41,582 nucleotides of DNA from Methylophaga sp. UBA2689 (GCA_002354555.1 DELT01000008.1:1-41582), one strand, 5' to 3'. Numbered from the stretch's first letter, positions 1-8,281 are shown. Notes: generated by a model from the sequence alone, not told the origin. Translations and numbers: made by a program.

Positions 1-116
1 ATCAGCTCACGCAGAAAGATCTCTTTGTTGCTGTAAAGCGAGTTAATCATCAGGTTGAGAAGTTGTTTGACTTCTGTCTGGAAACCCATTGTTTCCTTAT
101 GTGCATCAACGCCCAT
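1..116 (-). CDS. htpG: HtpG (Hsp90 chaperone), N-terminal fragment
   Basis: This is the first 38 codons of the bacterial Hsp90 chaperone, an ATP-dependent dimeric cytoplasmic chaperone; the rest lies before base 1. The translation contains [10 protein letters not shown], then [16 protein letters not shown], which is the highly conserved start of the GHKL ATPase domain of HtpG. I chose the ATG at 116 because a strong GGAGG sits 10 bases upstream (around 126-131). The internal ATG at 89 would remove residues often present in gammaproteobacterial HtpG. A heat-shock promoter lies just upstream at 158-186. Identity is close to certain; only the length is unknown because the gene is cut by the window edge. 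Confidence 0.93.
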   Translation of the reverse strand, partial: MGVDAHKETMGFQTEVKQLLNLMINSLYSNKEIFLREL

Positions 117-157
117 TTCTGTGTTGCCTCCATCTGGCTGTTTTAACGATAGCTCAC

Positions 158-186
158 AGATGGGGTTGTTCATATTAGATATCAAG
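158..186 (-). promoter_or_regulatory. Sigma-32 type heat-shock promoter of htpG
   Basis: Read on the minus strand, CTTGATA (180-186) is followed after 14 bases by CCCCATCT (158-165). The established RpoH consensus is CTTGAAA, 11-16 bases, CCCCATNT, so the -10 element matches fully and the -35 element differs at one base. It lies about 40 bases upstream of the htpG start, as expected for an Hsp90 gene under RpoH control. Confidence 0.82.
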
Positions 187-326
187 AGTACGTCACTATA
201 AAAGCCTAAAAATATGATAAATCAGAACTTTAACGTTGATTAAGCTTGAATTAATTAAGCCTGTGTTAGCCTGTTGCTGGCCATGATGCCCACCCAATTC
301 AAATAATTAAGAAAAGGATAGACACC

Positions 327-869
327 ATGCGTAAACTTACTTTGAGCTTGTTATTGGCCTTCAGCTTCACAGTACATGCCAATGAAAGCAAAGTTGATAT
401 CGAAGAACAATCAGTTCTCGGTCATCAGGAAATCGTCACCTTATTTCCTGGTGAAATCCAAACTAAAGCAAGGATTGATACTGGGGCTGCAACCAATTCC
501 ATGTATGCAGTAGATACCAAGGTCATTGAAGAAAACGGCGAGGAAATGGTGAGCTTTACTTTTATCGATCACCAAGACCAGGAATATATATTGACCCGGC
601 CCATCGTGGATAAAGTCACGATTAAACAAGCCAGCGGGAAACAAACACGATATGTAGTTGAAATGGGGCTGTGTGTGGGCACCCATTACGAAGAAACCCG
701 TTTTACGCTTGCTGATCGTAGTCGTATGACCTTCCCGATTCTGGTGGGGCGTAACTTTTTGGAAAATTCATTATTGGTGAGCTCATCAGAAAAGATGGTT
801 GCATCACCGGAATGTGAGGTGGAACTGGCAAAGAAAGATCTGGAAGAACTTCCCGTAGTACAACCTTGA
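327..869 (+). CDS. Exported retropepsin-like zinc protease family protein (COG4067)
   Basis: The protein (180 aa) belongs to the family annotated as ATP-dependent zinc protease or RimB-like, which has a retropepsin (aspartic protease) fold. The diagnostic ARIDTGAATNSMYA motif, with the DTGA active-site signature, is at residues about 49-62. A later VGRNFLENSLLV segment matches the conserved C-terminal part of the fold. The first 18 residues form a clear signal peptide ending VHA, so this copy should act in the periplasm, unlike the cytoplasmic members that partner with RimK. No ATP-grasp gene is adjacent. A factor-independent terminator follows at 904-937, so it is probably monocistronic. Catalytic activity is inferred from the family; substrate unknown. 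Confidence 0.85.
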   Translation: MRKLTLSLLLAFSFTVHANESKVDIEEQSVLGHQEIVTLFPGEIQTKARIDTGAATNSMYAVDTKVIEENGEEMVSFTFIDHQDQEYILTRPIVDKVTIKQASGKQTRYVVEMGLCVGTHYEETRFTLADRSRMTFPILVGRNFLENSLLVSSSEKMVASPECEVELAKKDLEELPVVQP

Positions 870-903
870 TTCCGTAAAAGCTACTTTAAAAGCCACATTA
901 CAT

Positions 904-937
904 AACGCCGGCTCATAGTTGAACCGGCGTTTTTTTT
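904..937 (+). terminator. Rho-independent terminator after the zinc protease gene
   Basis: AACGCCGG (904-911) pairs perfectly with CCGGCGTT (924-931) across a 12-base loop and runs straight into a tract of T (930-937). It lies 35 bases after the stop of the upstream gene. Confidence 0.88.
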
Positions 938-1026
938 GAGCTATGACTTAAAGGATTTAATATAGGTAATATTTTCTAGCCATAAGAGATGTTACTGTAT
1001 TGCTTTAAGCTTTTTTCAGAGATGGA

Positions 1027-1779
1027 ATGTCCAAACAATCACTTAGAATCCTGACTTACAACCTGCATAAAGGCTTTAATACCGGCAATCGGCAGTTCAT
1101 CCTGCATGAAATGCGGGAGGCGCTGCGCGAAGCAGATGCCGATATTATGCTGCTACAGGAAATTCAAGGTGAGCATACTGGCCATCAGCAAAAACACAGT
1201 CATTGGCCGGATTGCCCACACTGTGACTTTATTGCTGAAGATATGTGGCCACACTTCGCTTATGCCAAAAATGCCGTTTATAGTGTAGGTCATCACGGCA
1301 ATGCCATACTCAGTAAATATGCGTTGCAGAGTTGGGAAAATATCAATGTCTCTCCCTACACCTGGGCCAGCCGCAGTTTGTTACATGGCGTCATTCACAT
1401 TCCTGACACCCAGCAAGAACTTCATATCGTCTGCCTGCATCTTGGTCTGACGGGCACCGAACGTAAACGTCAGTTACAAACACTTTGTGAACGCATTGAT
1501 GAGCACGTGCCACATGATGCGCCATTGATTGTCGCCGGTGACTTTAACGATTGGAACGGGCAGGCTGAAAAACATTTCTACCAACGATTGGATTTGAAAG
1601 AAGCTTTCCGAACGCTGCACAAGAGACACGCACGCACCTGGCCGTCCTGGATGCCGATTTTCAAGATGGATCGCATTTATTATCGTGGCCTTGAACCTAC
1701 CTTCTGTGAATGCCCCCCACATTCTTCGTGGAAATTGCTGTCGGATCATGCTCCATTAATTGCAGCGTTTGAGATTTAA
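1027..1779 (+). CDS. Endonuclease/exonuclease/phosphatase (EEP) family protein
   Basis: A 250-aa cytoplasmic protein with the DNase I/exonuclease III-type metallo-phosphoesterase fold. Visible landmarks in order: LTYNLHKGF (residues 8-16, the catalytic Asn region), LLQEIQGE (43-50, metal-binding Glu), AGDFNDWN (about 171-178, the Asp-x-Asn catalytic pair) and LSDHAPL (about 239-245, catalytic His preceded by Asp). All core residues are present, so it should be active. Similar stand-alone proteins are YbhP-like; the substrate (DNA, RNA, phosphoinositide-like or other phosphodiester) cannot be told from sequence. There is no signal peptide. It stands alone between a terminator and the SbtA-like gene. 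Confidence 0.85.
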   Translation: MSKQSLRILTYNLHKGFNTGNRQFILHEMREALREADADIMLLQEIQGEHTGHQQKHSHWPDCPHCDFIAEDMWPHFAYAKNAVYSVGHHGNAILSKYALQSWENINVSPYTWASRSLLHGVIHIPDTQQELHIVCLHLGLTGTERKRQLQTLCERIDEHVPHDAPLIVAGDFNDWNGQAEKHFYQRLDLKEAFRTLHKRHARTWPSWMPIFKMDRIYYRGLEPTFCECPPHSSWKLLSDHAPLIAAFEI

Positions 1780-1902
1780 ACAAAAATTTAGGTCTTGCTG
1801 ATCTTTTATATCCACCTTCTTTAACAAAGATTTGCTCGGCGATCTCCGGCAATAACGTTACAATAGCGCCTCTTGTTTGTTGTATAAACTCAAGGAGTGC
1901 CT

Positions 1903-2838
1903 GTGCCTGACATCGTTGTTATGTTTTTCCTGCTTGGCCTAGTCGGTGGCCTGGTGAAATCCGATCTGGCAATTCCCAAAGCCGCATACGATGTTTTAAG
2001 TTTGTTACTCATGCTGACGATTGGTCTTAAAGGTGGCATGGCGTTACATGGCAATATGGGCTGGAGTCTGCTGCCGGAGCTTATTTCTGTTGCTCTTTTG
2101 GGCTTTTTGATTCCGCTTATTTTATTTCCATTGCTGTTGAAAGTGGTTCGTCTGAATCTGGCCGACAGTGCCAGTTTTGCTGCACATTATGGCTCGGTCA
2201 GTGCCGGTACATTTGCGGTTGCGCTGGCTTATGCAGAAAGCAATCAATTGGTTATTGGCGGACAGGTAACCCTTTATCTGGTGTTACTGGAATTACCAGC
2301 CATTGTTATCGGTTTAATACTTTACCGACATTTTAGTGGGGTAAAACAGGCCTCGTCCGGCGGCATGTTGAGCATTCTGCATGAATCATTAACCAACCGA
2401 GGCGTTATATTGCTGGTTGGCGGGGTGTTGATTGGCTGGATGTATGGTCCAAGGCAAGGCGCCGGGGTAACTGATTTATACACTGGAGCATTTATGGGCG
2501 TGCTCGCACTATTTCTATTGGAAATGGGCCTGGTAGCCGCCGAAGCATTGAGTAAATTATCACGCGATAAAATTCCGGTAGTCATATTTGCCATTGTTGC
2601 ACCCACCGTATTAGCTTTGGCTGGATTGTTTGTCGGTAAACTGCTTGGACTACCAGATGGCTCCGTATTGATCCTGGCAAGTCTAACCGCCAGTGCCTCG
2701 TATATTGCTGCACCGGTTGCCGTTCGTTCGGCTATTCCACAAGCTGATATCGGACTTGCCATGCTGGCAGCGTTAGGTCTGACGTTTCCATTTAATGTGC
2801 TTGTAGGTATTCCGCTATATCACAGCCTGATTGGTTAA
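1903..2838 (+). CDS. SbtA-type sodium-dependent bicarbonate permease family protein
   Basis: A 311-aa integral membrane protein with about ten hydrophobic segments and the family opening PDIVVMFFLLGLVGGLVKSD, followed by LTIGLKGG. This is the DUF897/SbtA family, whose cyanobacterial members import bicarbonate with sodium. The central SVSAGTFAVALAYAE stretch is the conserved gating region. I chose the GTG at 1903 rather than the in-frame GTG at 1897 because the AAGGAG ribosome site at 1892-1897 overlaps the first GTG but lies 5 bases before the second. No SbtB (PII-like) gene is adjacent, although in cyanobacteria it normally follows. Bicarbonate as substrate is inferred by family; it could supply anaplerotic carboxylation. 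Confidence 0.85.
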   Translation: MPDIVVMFFLLGLVGGLVKSDLAIPKAAYDVLSLLLMLTIGLKGGMALHGNMGWSLLPELISVALLGFLIPLILFPLLLKVVRLNLADSASFAAHYGSVSAGTFAVALAYAESNQLVIGGQVTLYLVLLELPAIVIGLILYRHFSGVKQASSGGMLSILHESLTNRGVILLVGGVLIGWMYGPRQGAGVTDLYTGAFMGVLALFLLEMGLVAAEALSKLSRDKIPVVIFAIVAPTVLALAGLFVGKLLGLPDGSVLILASLTASASYIAAPVAVRSAIPQADIGLAMLAALGLTFPFNVLVGIPLYHSLIG

Positions 2839-2970
2839 TTTCTCTTCCCTATGTCTGAATCTGACATTATTTTTTGCAGAGTATTTATGCGGTTCAACAA
2901 TTGCATAATGCTTTAAGCAATCAACTGCAGCGAAGATGCTGCTCCGCAGTGCTACACCCCAATAACCCTT

Positions 2971-2998
2971 TAATAATGCAGGTTTAGCTGCATTATTA
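2971..2998. repeat. Perfect inverted repeat upstream of the MFS gene
   Basis: TAATAATGCAG (2971-2981) and CTGCATTATTA (2988-2998) are perfect inverted copies around a 6-base spacer. There is no T tract after it, so it is not a standard terminator. It sits about 97 bases before the MFS start and could be an operator or an RNA hairpin. The 257-base gap around it (2839-3095) contains no convincing ORF. Confidence 0.5.
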
Positions 2999-3095
2999 GA
3001 CTAAGTGCATTTGCATTGCAGAATCCATCACAGCTTTATTTTGGTGCGGGATGGTTCAAAAATAAACAAATAGACAGTCGAATAAGGAGCCATGC

Positions 3096-4406
3096 ATGCA
3101 ATCACTGGCGTTGCTAAAGCCTATTCAGTCGATCTTGTGGAGCGTTGCTCTGCTGCTTCTTGGAAATGGACTTATCAGCACACTGTTAACCTTGCGAGGA
3201 ACCAGCGAAGGGTTTTCCAGTGCAGTAATGGGCATGATCATGTCTGCTTATTTCGTCGGGTTTATCTGTGGCACCTGGGTGAGTGGACGCTTGATTCGTC
3301 GTATGGGGCATATTCGTACCTTTGCATTTTGTGCCTCTATCTGCGCCACTACCACGCTTTTACATATTATCTTCATTGATCAATGGGCCTGGATGGGCTT
3401 TCGTTTCTTTTATGGATTGGCCTACATTACGTTGATGACCGTGATTGAAAGCTGGCTCAATAGTCAGGCCGCCAGCCATGAACGTGGACGCATTTTTGCT
3501 TTTTATATGGTGGTCAATCTGGGCGCGCTCGCCATTGCCCAACAGTTGTTGCATCTTGATTCACCTGAAGGCTTTTTATTATTTGCTTTGGTATCCATTC
3601 TGGTGAGCTGGGCTATTTTACCGTTAACCATTACCCGGCGAAATCAACCCAATATCGCTACTGAAAGACCCAAAAGCAGCTTGAAAAACTTATTAAGAAT
3701 CGCTCCACTATCTGTTGCCGGTGCATCTTTATCCGGATTGGCGATGGGCGCTTTCTGGTCAATGACACCGATTTATGCCACCCAACTTGGCTACGATATC
3801 AGCGGTATTGCTTTGATCATGAGTCTGACCATTATCGGGGGTGCTGTGTTGCAGATTCCAATTGGTCGCTATTCGGATAAGCATGATCGACCGAAAGTCA
3901 TGACATGGGTGGTGATGCTGGCTGCAGCAATATCGATAGTGATGATTGTAGCGTCCTCACAAAAATTGCTGCTTAGTATGTTCTTTATCTGGGGTGGTCT
4001 GGCATTTTCCATCTATCCACTCTCGGTTGCCCAGCTGATCGATCAGCTGCATCCGGATGAAATTGTTTCCGGTTCATCCGATATGCTGGTCTTGCATGGG
4101 GCCGGCTGCGCGTTTGCTCCGGTGCTGTCCGGTTCTTTAATGACATTACTGGGGCCCCATGGACTACCGATTTATATTGGACTCGTATTGCTGTTGCTTG
4201 GCAGTTATATAGTTTACCGTCGTCGTCGTGTGGTCGATCTGGTCAGTGGTCGAAATGCCCACTTTGAGCCCATGGTGCAAACCAGTGCTCAAGCTTTAAA
4301 TATGATGTTTGATCAAAAACAAAGAGATTTATTCGATGATCCGAGTTTTTACGGAGAAGAAGAACAAAATCGAATCATCAGTGTTCTTCGACAAAGCGGT
4401 TCTTAG
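3096..4406 (+). CDS. MFS transporter, YcaD-like
   Basis: A 436-aa major facilitator with about twelve hydrophobic segments. The loop between helices 2 and 3 has the MFS A-motif form (GTWVSGRLIRRMGHIRT, residues 54-70), and a second copy after helix 8 reads GRYSDKHDRPKV. ESWLNSQAASHERGR after helix 4 is characteristic of the YcaD group. The last roughly 50 residues are a hydrophilic, Gln/Asp/Glu-rich cytoplasmic tail, longer than in most relatives. AAGGAG at 3084-3089 supports the ATG at 3096; an overlapping out-of-frame ATG at 3092 is rejected. Substrate unknown. The inverted repeat at 2971-2998 may regulate it. Confidence 0.85.
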   Translation: MQSLALLKPIQSILWSVALLLLGNGLISTLLTLRGTSEGFSSAVMGMIMSAYFVGFICGTWVSGRLIRRMGHIRTFAFCASICATTTLLHIIFIDQWAWMGFRFFYGLAYITLMTVIESWLNSQAASHERGRIFAFYMVVNLGALAIAQQLLHLDSPEGFLLFALVSILVSWAILPLTITRRNQPNIATERPKSSLKNLLRIAPLSVAGASLSGLAMGAFWSMTPIYATQLGYDISGIALIMSLTIIGGAVLQIPIGRYSDKHDRPKVMTWVVMLAAAISIVMIVASSQKLLLSMFFIWGGLAFSIYPLSVAQLIDQLHPDEIVSGSSDMLVLHGAGCAFAPVLSGSLMTLLGPHGLPIYIGLVLLLLGSYIVYRRRRVVDLVSGRNAHFEPMVQTSAQALNMMFDQKQRDLFDDPSFYGEEEQNRIISVLRQSGS

Positions 4407-4447
4407 ATTATTTAAAGATTCCAAACGGGTACTGAATGACAAAATAT

Positions 4448-4795
4448 TCAGCCGCCCAGCAATTGCGTTATTTTCTCAAGATCCTCTGCGATAGACTGAT
4501 AGGCTTTCTTTTCCAGCTCACGGTAAGCGGTCAGGATGGATTGTCCAAACTCGGTAACTTCCGCTCCACCGCCATGTGAGCCACCTTTTGCTGTCACCAC
4601 AAGCGGTTTGGAAAAGCTCAGATTCATTGTATTTACCAGATCCCAGGCACGTTTGTAAGACATCCCCATCGCGCGTCCGGCAGCAGAAATTGAACCATGC
4701 TGCACAATAGCATCGAGTAAATCAGCTTTTCCTGGCCCCAGTGCGACCGTGTCCTGGTTATGTAACCTGATTTTTATACTGACTGAATCTGACAT
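4448..4795 (-). CDS. ModE-type winged-helix DNA-binding protein (N-terminal domain only)
   Basis: A 115-aa protein matching the N-terminal winged-helix domain of the molybdate regulator ModE: GPGKADLLDAIVQHGSISAA, then MGMSYKRAWDLVNTMN (residues about 21-57), with the ALGPG...LLDAI and SYKRAW signatures. KGGSHGGGAEVTEFG forms the wing region. The two C-terminal Mop domains that bind molybdate in full ModE (about 260 aa) are absent, so it cannot sense molybdate in the known way. Such single-domain proteins are often annotated as LysR-type or ModE-like regulators. It converges with the MFS gene (41-base gap) and is divergent from the CDF exporter, which it might control. No molybdate transport gene is in the window. 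Confidence 0.82.
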   Translation of the reverse strand: MSDSVSIKIRLHNQDTVALGPGKADLLDAIVQHGSISAAGRAMGMSYKRAWDLVNTMNLSFSKPLVVTAKGGSHGGGAEVTEFGQSILTAYRELEKKAYQSIAEDLEKITQLLGG

Positions 4796-4966
4796 GCAGC
4801 ACCCTGATAAAGTAATTTCAAACAGATAAATAATAGCATTGTCGACTTACTCTCAGTTGAATAGCTGCGAGTTTGTGGATCCCTTTCGCTTTGATGAAAA
4901 AGCATCAAGACAAGACAAACAGGTTATTGTTTATTACCCTGAAAGGACTAACTAACGGAAAAACTG

Positions 4967-5887
4967 ATGGCGCATAGTCACCCACATCAACACGAAGCAG
5001 CTAATTACAATCAGGCATTTGCCATTGGCATCAGCCTGAATATTATCTTTGTAATCATTGAGGCCAGTTACGGCATTCTGTCAGGATCCATGGCTTTGCT
5101 TGCAGATGCAGGGCATAACCTGAGTGATGTAGTCAGTTTATTACTCGCCTGGGGAGCCAGTGTCCTGGCAAAAAAAGCTGCCACTGATAAACGCACTTAT
5201 GGATTTCGTAAAGCAACAGTGATGGCGGCATTAATCAGTTCTGTCATGTTGTTGATTGCCTTGGGTGGTATTGCATGGGAATCTATCAACAGGATGCTGA
5301 ATCCACTGCCAGTTCAGGGTATGACGGTTATTATTGTCGCCAGCATTGGTGTGGTCATTAATACCATCACGGCACTGTTATTTTTTAAAGGGCAAAAACA
5401 GGATTTGAATATTCGCGGGGCTTTCCTGCATATGGCTGCCGATGCTGCTGTCTCATTAGGTGTCGTCGTTGCTGGACTGTTTATTTTGTTCAAGGGTTGG
5501 TTATGGATTGATCCTGTGGTCAGCCTGCTTATTGTTGCAGTCATTCTGGTAGGAACCTGGCGATTATTAAATGAATCTCTTAATTATGCGATGGATGCTG
5601 TGCCGGCCAATATCAATATTAAAAAGATCCAGCATTATTTGTTAAGCTTTGAACAGGTCAGACACTTTCATGACCTGCATGTATGGCCTTTAAGCACCAA
5701 CGAGACAGCATTGACCGTTCATCTGGTCGTTGATGAGTCCGATCTGAATACTGTCTTGCTCTATCAGTTGCAAAACCATTTGCATGACCATTTTGGGATC
5801 GTACATTCCACCATTCAAATCGAGTCAGTGATGGAAGCTGAAAATTGCCTGCTAAACAGCAGTCATGAATGCCGAAAAGATCATTAG
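4967..5887 (+). CDS. Cation diffusion facilitator (Zn/Cd/Co-type exporter)
   Basis: A 306-aa CDF antiporter that would expel divalent metal ions from the cytoplasm in exchange for protons. It has a His-rich N-terminus (HSHPHQHE, residues 3-10), six membrane helices and both halves of the metal site: LLADAGHNLSD in helix 2 (about 42-52) and HMAADAAVSLG in helix 5. The His/Asp pattern is that of zinc-type (CzcD/ZitB) members. The soluble C-terminal domain (about 215-300) includes HDLHVWPLSTNETALTVHLV, typical of the dimerising domain. No metal-sensor operator was recognised upstream; a 6-bp stem TTGATG/CATCAA lies at 4891-4908. The ribosome site is weak. Exact metal is inferred. Confidence 0.9.
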   Translation: MAHSHPHQHEAANYNQAFAIGISLNIIFVIIEASYGILSGSMALLADAGHNLSDVVSLLLAWGASVLAKKAATDKRTYGFRKATVMAALISSVMLLIALGGIAWESINRMLNPLPVQGMTVIIVASIGVVINTITALLFFKGQKQDLNIRGAFLHMAADAAVSLGVVVAGLFILFKGWLWIDPVVSLLIVAVILVGTWRLLNESLNYAMDAVPANINIKKIQHYLLSFEQVRHFHDLHVWPLSTNETALTVHLVVDESDLNTVLLYQLQNHLHDHFGIVHSTIQIESVMEAENCLLNSSHECRKDH

Positions 5888-5983
5888 CTCACAGTATTAA
5901 ATCAAGCCAAATTGATAGATGATTAACCCGATTTAACCTTTCAATTGAAAACGTTTGGCGTCTTGGATAAGCAGGAGAAACAA

Positions 5984-6535
5984 ATGAGCCAGATATTTTT
6001 TGATAATTGGGAAACCTTGTTTCGCACTTTGATTATCGGTGTGCTGGCATACGTCAGCCTGATAATGTTATTGCGGATTTCAGGCAGACGGACTTTATCC
6101 AAAATGAATGCGTTTGATATGGTTGTGACTGTTGCCTTGGGTTCTACCCTGGCAACTATTCTACTTAATCGAGATGTAGCATTGGCAGAGGGAGTCCTGG
6201 CATTTGCTTTACTGATCGGCATGCAATATCTGGTGACCTGGTCCAGTGTCAGGATGCCCTGGGTACGAAAAATTGTCACCGGCGAACCTGCACTATTGGT
6301 CTATGAGGGAAAACTGTTACCGTCGGCGCTGAAACGTGCAAGGGTCACTGAAGATGAAATTCATTCGGCTGTTCGCTCTGCGGGTAGACAAACATTTGAA
6401 CAAATCAAAGCCGTGGTACTGGAAACCGATGGTTCATTTAGTGTGGTGCAGCATGAGAATGCTCAAGCCACTTCAAGCTTACAAGGCATCGTTATTCCAG
6501 GCAAAGGAAAACTGGGTGGCTCGGACCTGCATTAA
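5984..6535 (+). CDS. DUF421 (YetF-like) membrane protein
   Basis: A 183-aa protein with three N-terminal membrane helices and a soluble C-terminal domain. ISGRRTLSKMNAFDMVVTVA, followed by LGSTLA, is the hallmark of DUF421/YetF proteins. The C-terminal half (GEPALLVYEGKLL to the end) is the small mixed alpha/beta domain of the family. I chose the ATG at 5984 because AGGAGA lies 5 bases upstream (5973-5978); an upstream in-frame TTG at 5945 has no ribosome site. B. subtilis relatives have been linked to spore or envelope functions, but the biochemical role is not established. It lies 96 bases after the CDF gene on the same strand and may be co-transcribed. Confidence 0.85.
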   Translation: MSQIFFDNWETLFRTLIIGVLAYVSLIMLLRISGRRTLSKMNAFDMVVTVALGSTLATILLNRDVALAEGVLAFALLIGMQYLVTWSSVRMPWVRKIVTGEPALLVYEGKLLPSALKRARVTEDEIHSAVRSAGRQTFEQIKAVVLETDGSFSVVQHENAQATSSLQGIVIPGKGKLGGSDLH

Positions 6536-6647
6536 CGATGAATAAGTTTGTCAGTGATCGATAAATCTTTCATGGAGCACTTTATTAAACTTTCTTAAAA
6601 CGTCTGGCTTTGTTATGTTGCCAAGCTGTTAATTAAATTAAGATTGA

Positions 6648-7013
6648 ATGAAAATGCATGGAAAGTTAATCAAATGGAAAGACGACAGAGGCTTTGGGTT
6701 TATCCTCTGCGAGCATAATCAACAACAAGTATTTGTTCACATTTCAGCCTTCCCATCCAGCAGTACCCGTCCCAAAGTCGGTGAAGTGCTTGATTTTGAC
6801 ATTGAAACTACAGCCGATGGTAAAACCAGAGCCATCAATATTAGCCGTAAGGGCTCAGTAAAAACGCAAACGCATGCTTCGACTATTAAACTCAGTAAAA
6901 CGCCGGGTAAAAAAACAAAAATACTCAGCGGGATAATTATACTGTTGGTAATAGGATTGATTGTGGCGAGCGTTTCTCAAAAATTCACGTCTCCTCCAAC
7001 GCCAATTGAATAA
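6648..7013 (+). CDS. Cold-shock-domain protein with C-terminal membrane segment
   Basis: A 121-aa protein. Residues 3-67 are a cold-shock OB-fold domain: the RNP1-like DRGFGFI and the RNP2-like VFVHISAF motifs are intact, so single-stranded nucleic acid binding is expected. A basic linker (about 68-93) leads to one transmembrane helix (about 94-112, ILSGIIILLVIGLIVAS) and a short tail. In related proteins the cold-shock domain is often followed by DUF1294 or another membrane module; here only one helix is present. The likely arrangement is membrane-anchored with the domain in the cytoplasm. The ATG at 6654 is an alternative start. It ends one base before the convergent thioesterase stop. Confidence 0.82.
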   Translation: MKMHGKLIKWKDDRGFGFILCEHNQQQVFVHISAFPSSSTRPKVGEVLDFDIETTADGKTRAINISRKGSVKTQTHASTIKLSKTPGKKTKILSGIIILLVIGLIVASVSQKFTSPPTPIE

Positions 7014-7014
7014 T

Positions 7015-7470
7015 TTACTGCTCGTTGAATAACGCCACATATTCCCCTGAAAACTTACCTGCCAGCAGTTGACCGGAATACAAAACTGCTGCCACGCGAA
7101 TACGGGCTTTTCCTTTACGACGTAGCAATTTAAGGAACCTTGCCCAATCCTGCTCATCCACTAGTGCAGCCGTTGCAGTAAAGTCTTCGGTCATAGGTTT
7201 GAGATAGGCCATCTCATTTCGCTGAATCACCAGTTGGGAAGCAATCCCCTCTTCCGCCAAACGGGTATGTAATAACGACCAGGCTGAAAGAATTGCCAAT
7301 GTTGATGCACTACCACCAAATACTGTTTGCTGATGGTTAATATTTGGAACTAGCGGTGCATGCAGGGTTAATGATTTTGCAGTCATTTTCTGCACACTCA
7401 CCTGCATGGCAGCCGACAAAGGAATGTGTTTATATAGATAACGTTCGAGTTGATGATGTGTCATATCCAT
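7015..7470 (-). CDS. YiiD C-terminal-type thioesterase (hotdog fold)
   Basis: A 151-aa protein similar to the putative thioesterase domain found at the C-terminus of YiiD (hotdog fold, acyl-thioester hydrolysis). Recognisable stretches are LTLHAPLVPNINHQQTVFGG followed by SASTLAILSAWSL (residues about 34-66), and AYLKPM before the central strand. The Asn-His and Gly-Gly-Ser features match the family active region. It lacks the N-terminal acetyltransferase domain of full YiiD. It follows the glutamine amidotransferase gene by 9 bases and is probably translated from the same message. Starts at 7470 or the in-frame ATG at 7464 are both possible. Substrate unknown. Confidence 0.82.
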   Translation of the reverse strand: MDMTHHQLERYLYKHIPLSAAMQVSVQKMTAKSLTLHAPLVPNINHQQTVFGGSASTLAILSAWSLLHTRLAEEGIASQLVIQRNEMAYLKPMTEDFTATAALVDEQDWARFLKLLRRKGKARIRVAAVLYSGQLLAGKFSGEYVALFNEQ

Positions 7471-7479
7471 AAGTCACTA

Positions 7480-8178
7480 CTATCGTGGCAGTGTATTATC
7501 AAGGTAATCCAGTACAGAATTCATCAGCTGATTGATATTCTGATATTTTTGCAGATCGGCAGTCAGTATTTCACCCTCAGCCTGTACATAAGGTGCTGGC
7601 ACCAATTCATCGGCACAGTTTTCAATAATGGCCTGAGCGGAAGCTTCGGTAGTTTCTAAATGAAATTGCAAACCAATTACTGAATGCCCCATTTGAAATG
7701 CCTGATTATGACAGCCAAAACTTTTTGCCAGTCGCAGGCTATTCTCCGGTAAATCAAAGGTTTCTCCGTGCCAGTGAAACACCGTGGCCATTTCAGGAAA
7801 AGTGAAAGCAGCTGCATTATTGTTGGCCACCCCCTGAATAGGCCACCAGCCGATTTCTTTTTCATTATTGGGATAGACTCTGGCGCCCATCGCGCTGGCG
7901 ATCAATTGTGCACCGAGACAGATTCCCAGAACAGGTTTACCGGTCTCTATAAATTGCCGAATAAACTGCTTTTCTGCTATTAACCAAGGATACTGAGCTT
8001 CATCATTCACGCTCATTGGCCCGCCCATCACCACCAGAAAATCCACATCGTTAATATCTGGCAAATCAGCTTGCTGATAAAACCGGGTAGCGTTGATTTG
8101 ATAGCCATGATTATCAAACCAGGCTTCAATACTGCCTAAACCTTCAAATGGTACGTGCTGAAAATAATGTGCCTGCAT
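7480..8178 (-). CDS. Class I glutamine amidotransferase-like protein
   Basis: A 232-aa stand-alone GATase1 domain related to the amidotransferase part of GMP synthase. The nucleophile elbow GICLGAQLIA has Cys87. The His-x-Glu of the triad is in GLQFHLETT (His173, Glu175). MGGPMSVND (residues 51-59) is the conserved oxyanion region. All catalytic residues are intact. Proteins of this kind are often called GuaA-like; some hydrolyse gamma-glutamyl compounds rather than supply ammonia to a synthetase, and no synthetase partner is next to it. Its 3' end is 9 bases before the thioesterase gene. The upstream gap to 8413 carries a perfect 12-bp palindrome at 8270-8281. Confidence 0.87.
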   Translation of the reverse strand: MQAHYFQHVPFEGLGSIEAWFDNHGYQINATRFYQQADLPDINDVDFLVVMGGPMSVNDEAQYPWLIAEKQFIRQFIETGKPVLGICLGAQLIASAMGARVYPNNEKEIGWWPIQGVANNNAAAFTFPEMATVFHWHGETFDLPENSLRLAKSFGCHNQAFQMGHSVIGLQFHLETTEASAQAIIENCADELVPAPYVQAEGEILTADLQKYQNINQLMNSVLDYLDNTLPR

Positions 8179-8269
8179 CTGAGTCCCGAAAATTTATTTA
8201 AAGAGGTATTACTATCACCGTTGTGTTGAACTTTGCATGTTTGCTTAATAAATTAAACAAGAATTAACC

Positions 8270-8281
8270 TGGCTTAAGCCA
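8270..8281. promoter_or_regulatory. 12-bp palindrome in a divergent promoter region
   Basis: TGGCTTAAGCCA is perfectly self-complementary and lies in the 235-base region between the divergent amidotransferase and lipoprotein genes. It could be a dimeric regulator site. It is short, so chance is a real alternative. I see no gene in this gap. Confidence 0.3.

Noticed and set aside
3092..3379. Overlapping ORF starting four bases before the MFS gene
   Set aside because: Different frame, no family signal; the ribosome site spacing and MFS motifs favour the ATG at 3096.
4891..4908. TTGATG/CATCAA stem before the CDF gene as a metal-sensor operator
   Set aside because: Too short and unlike ZntR, Zur or CzrA sites.
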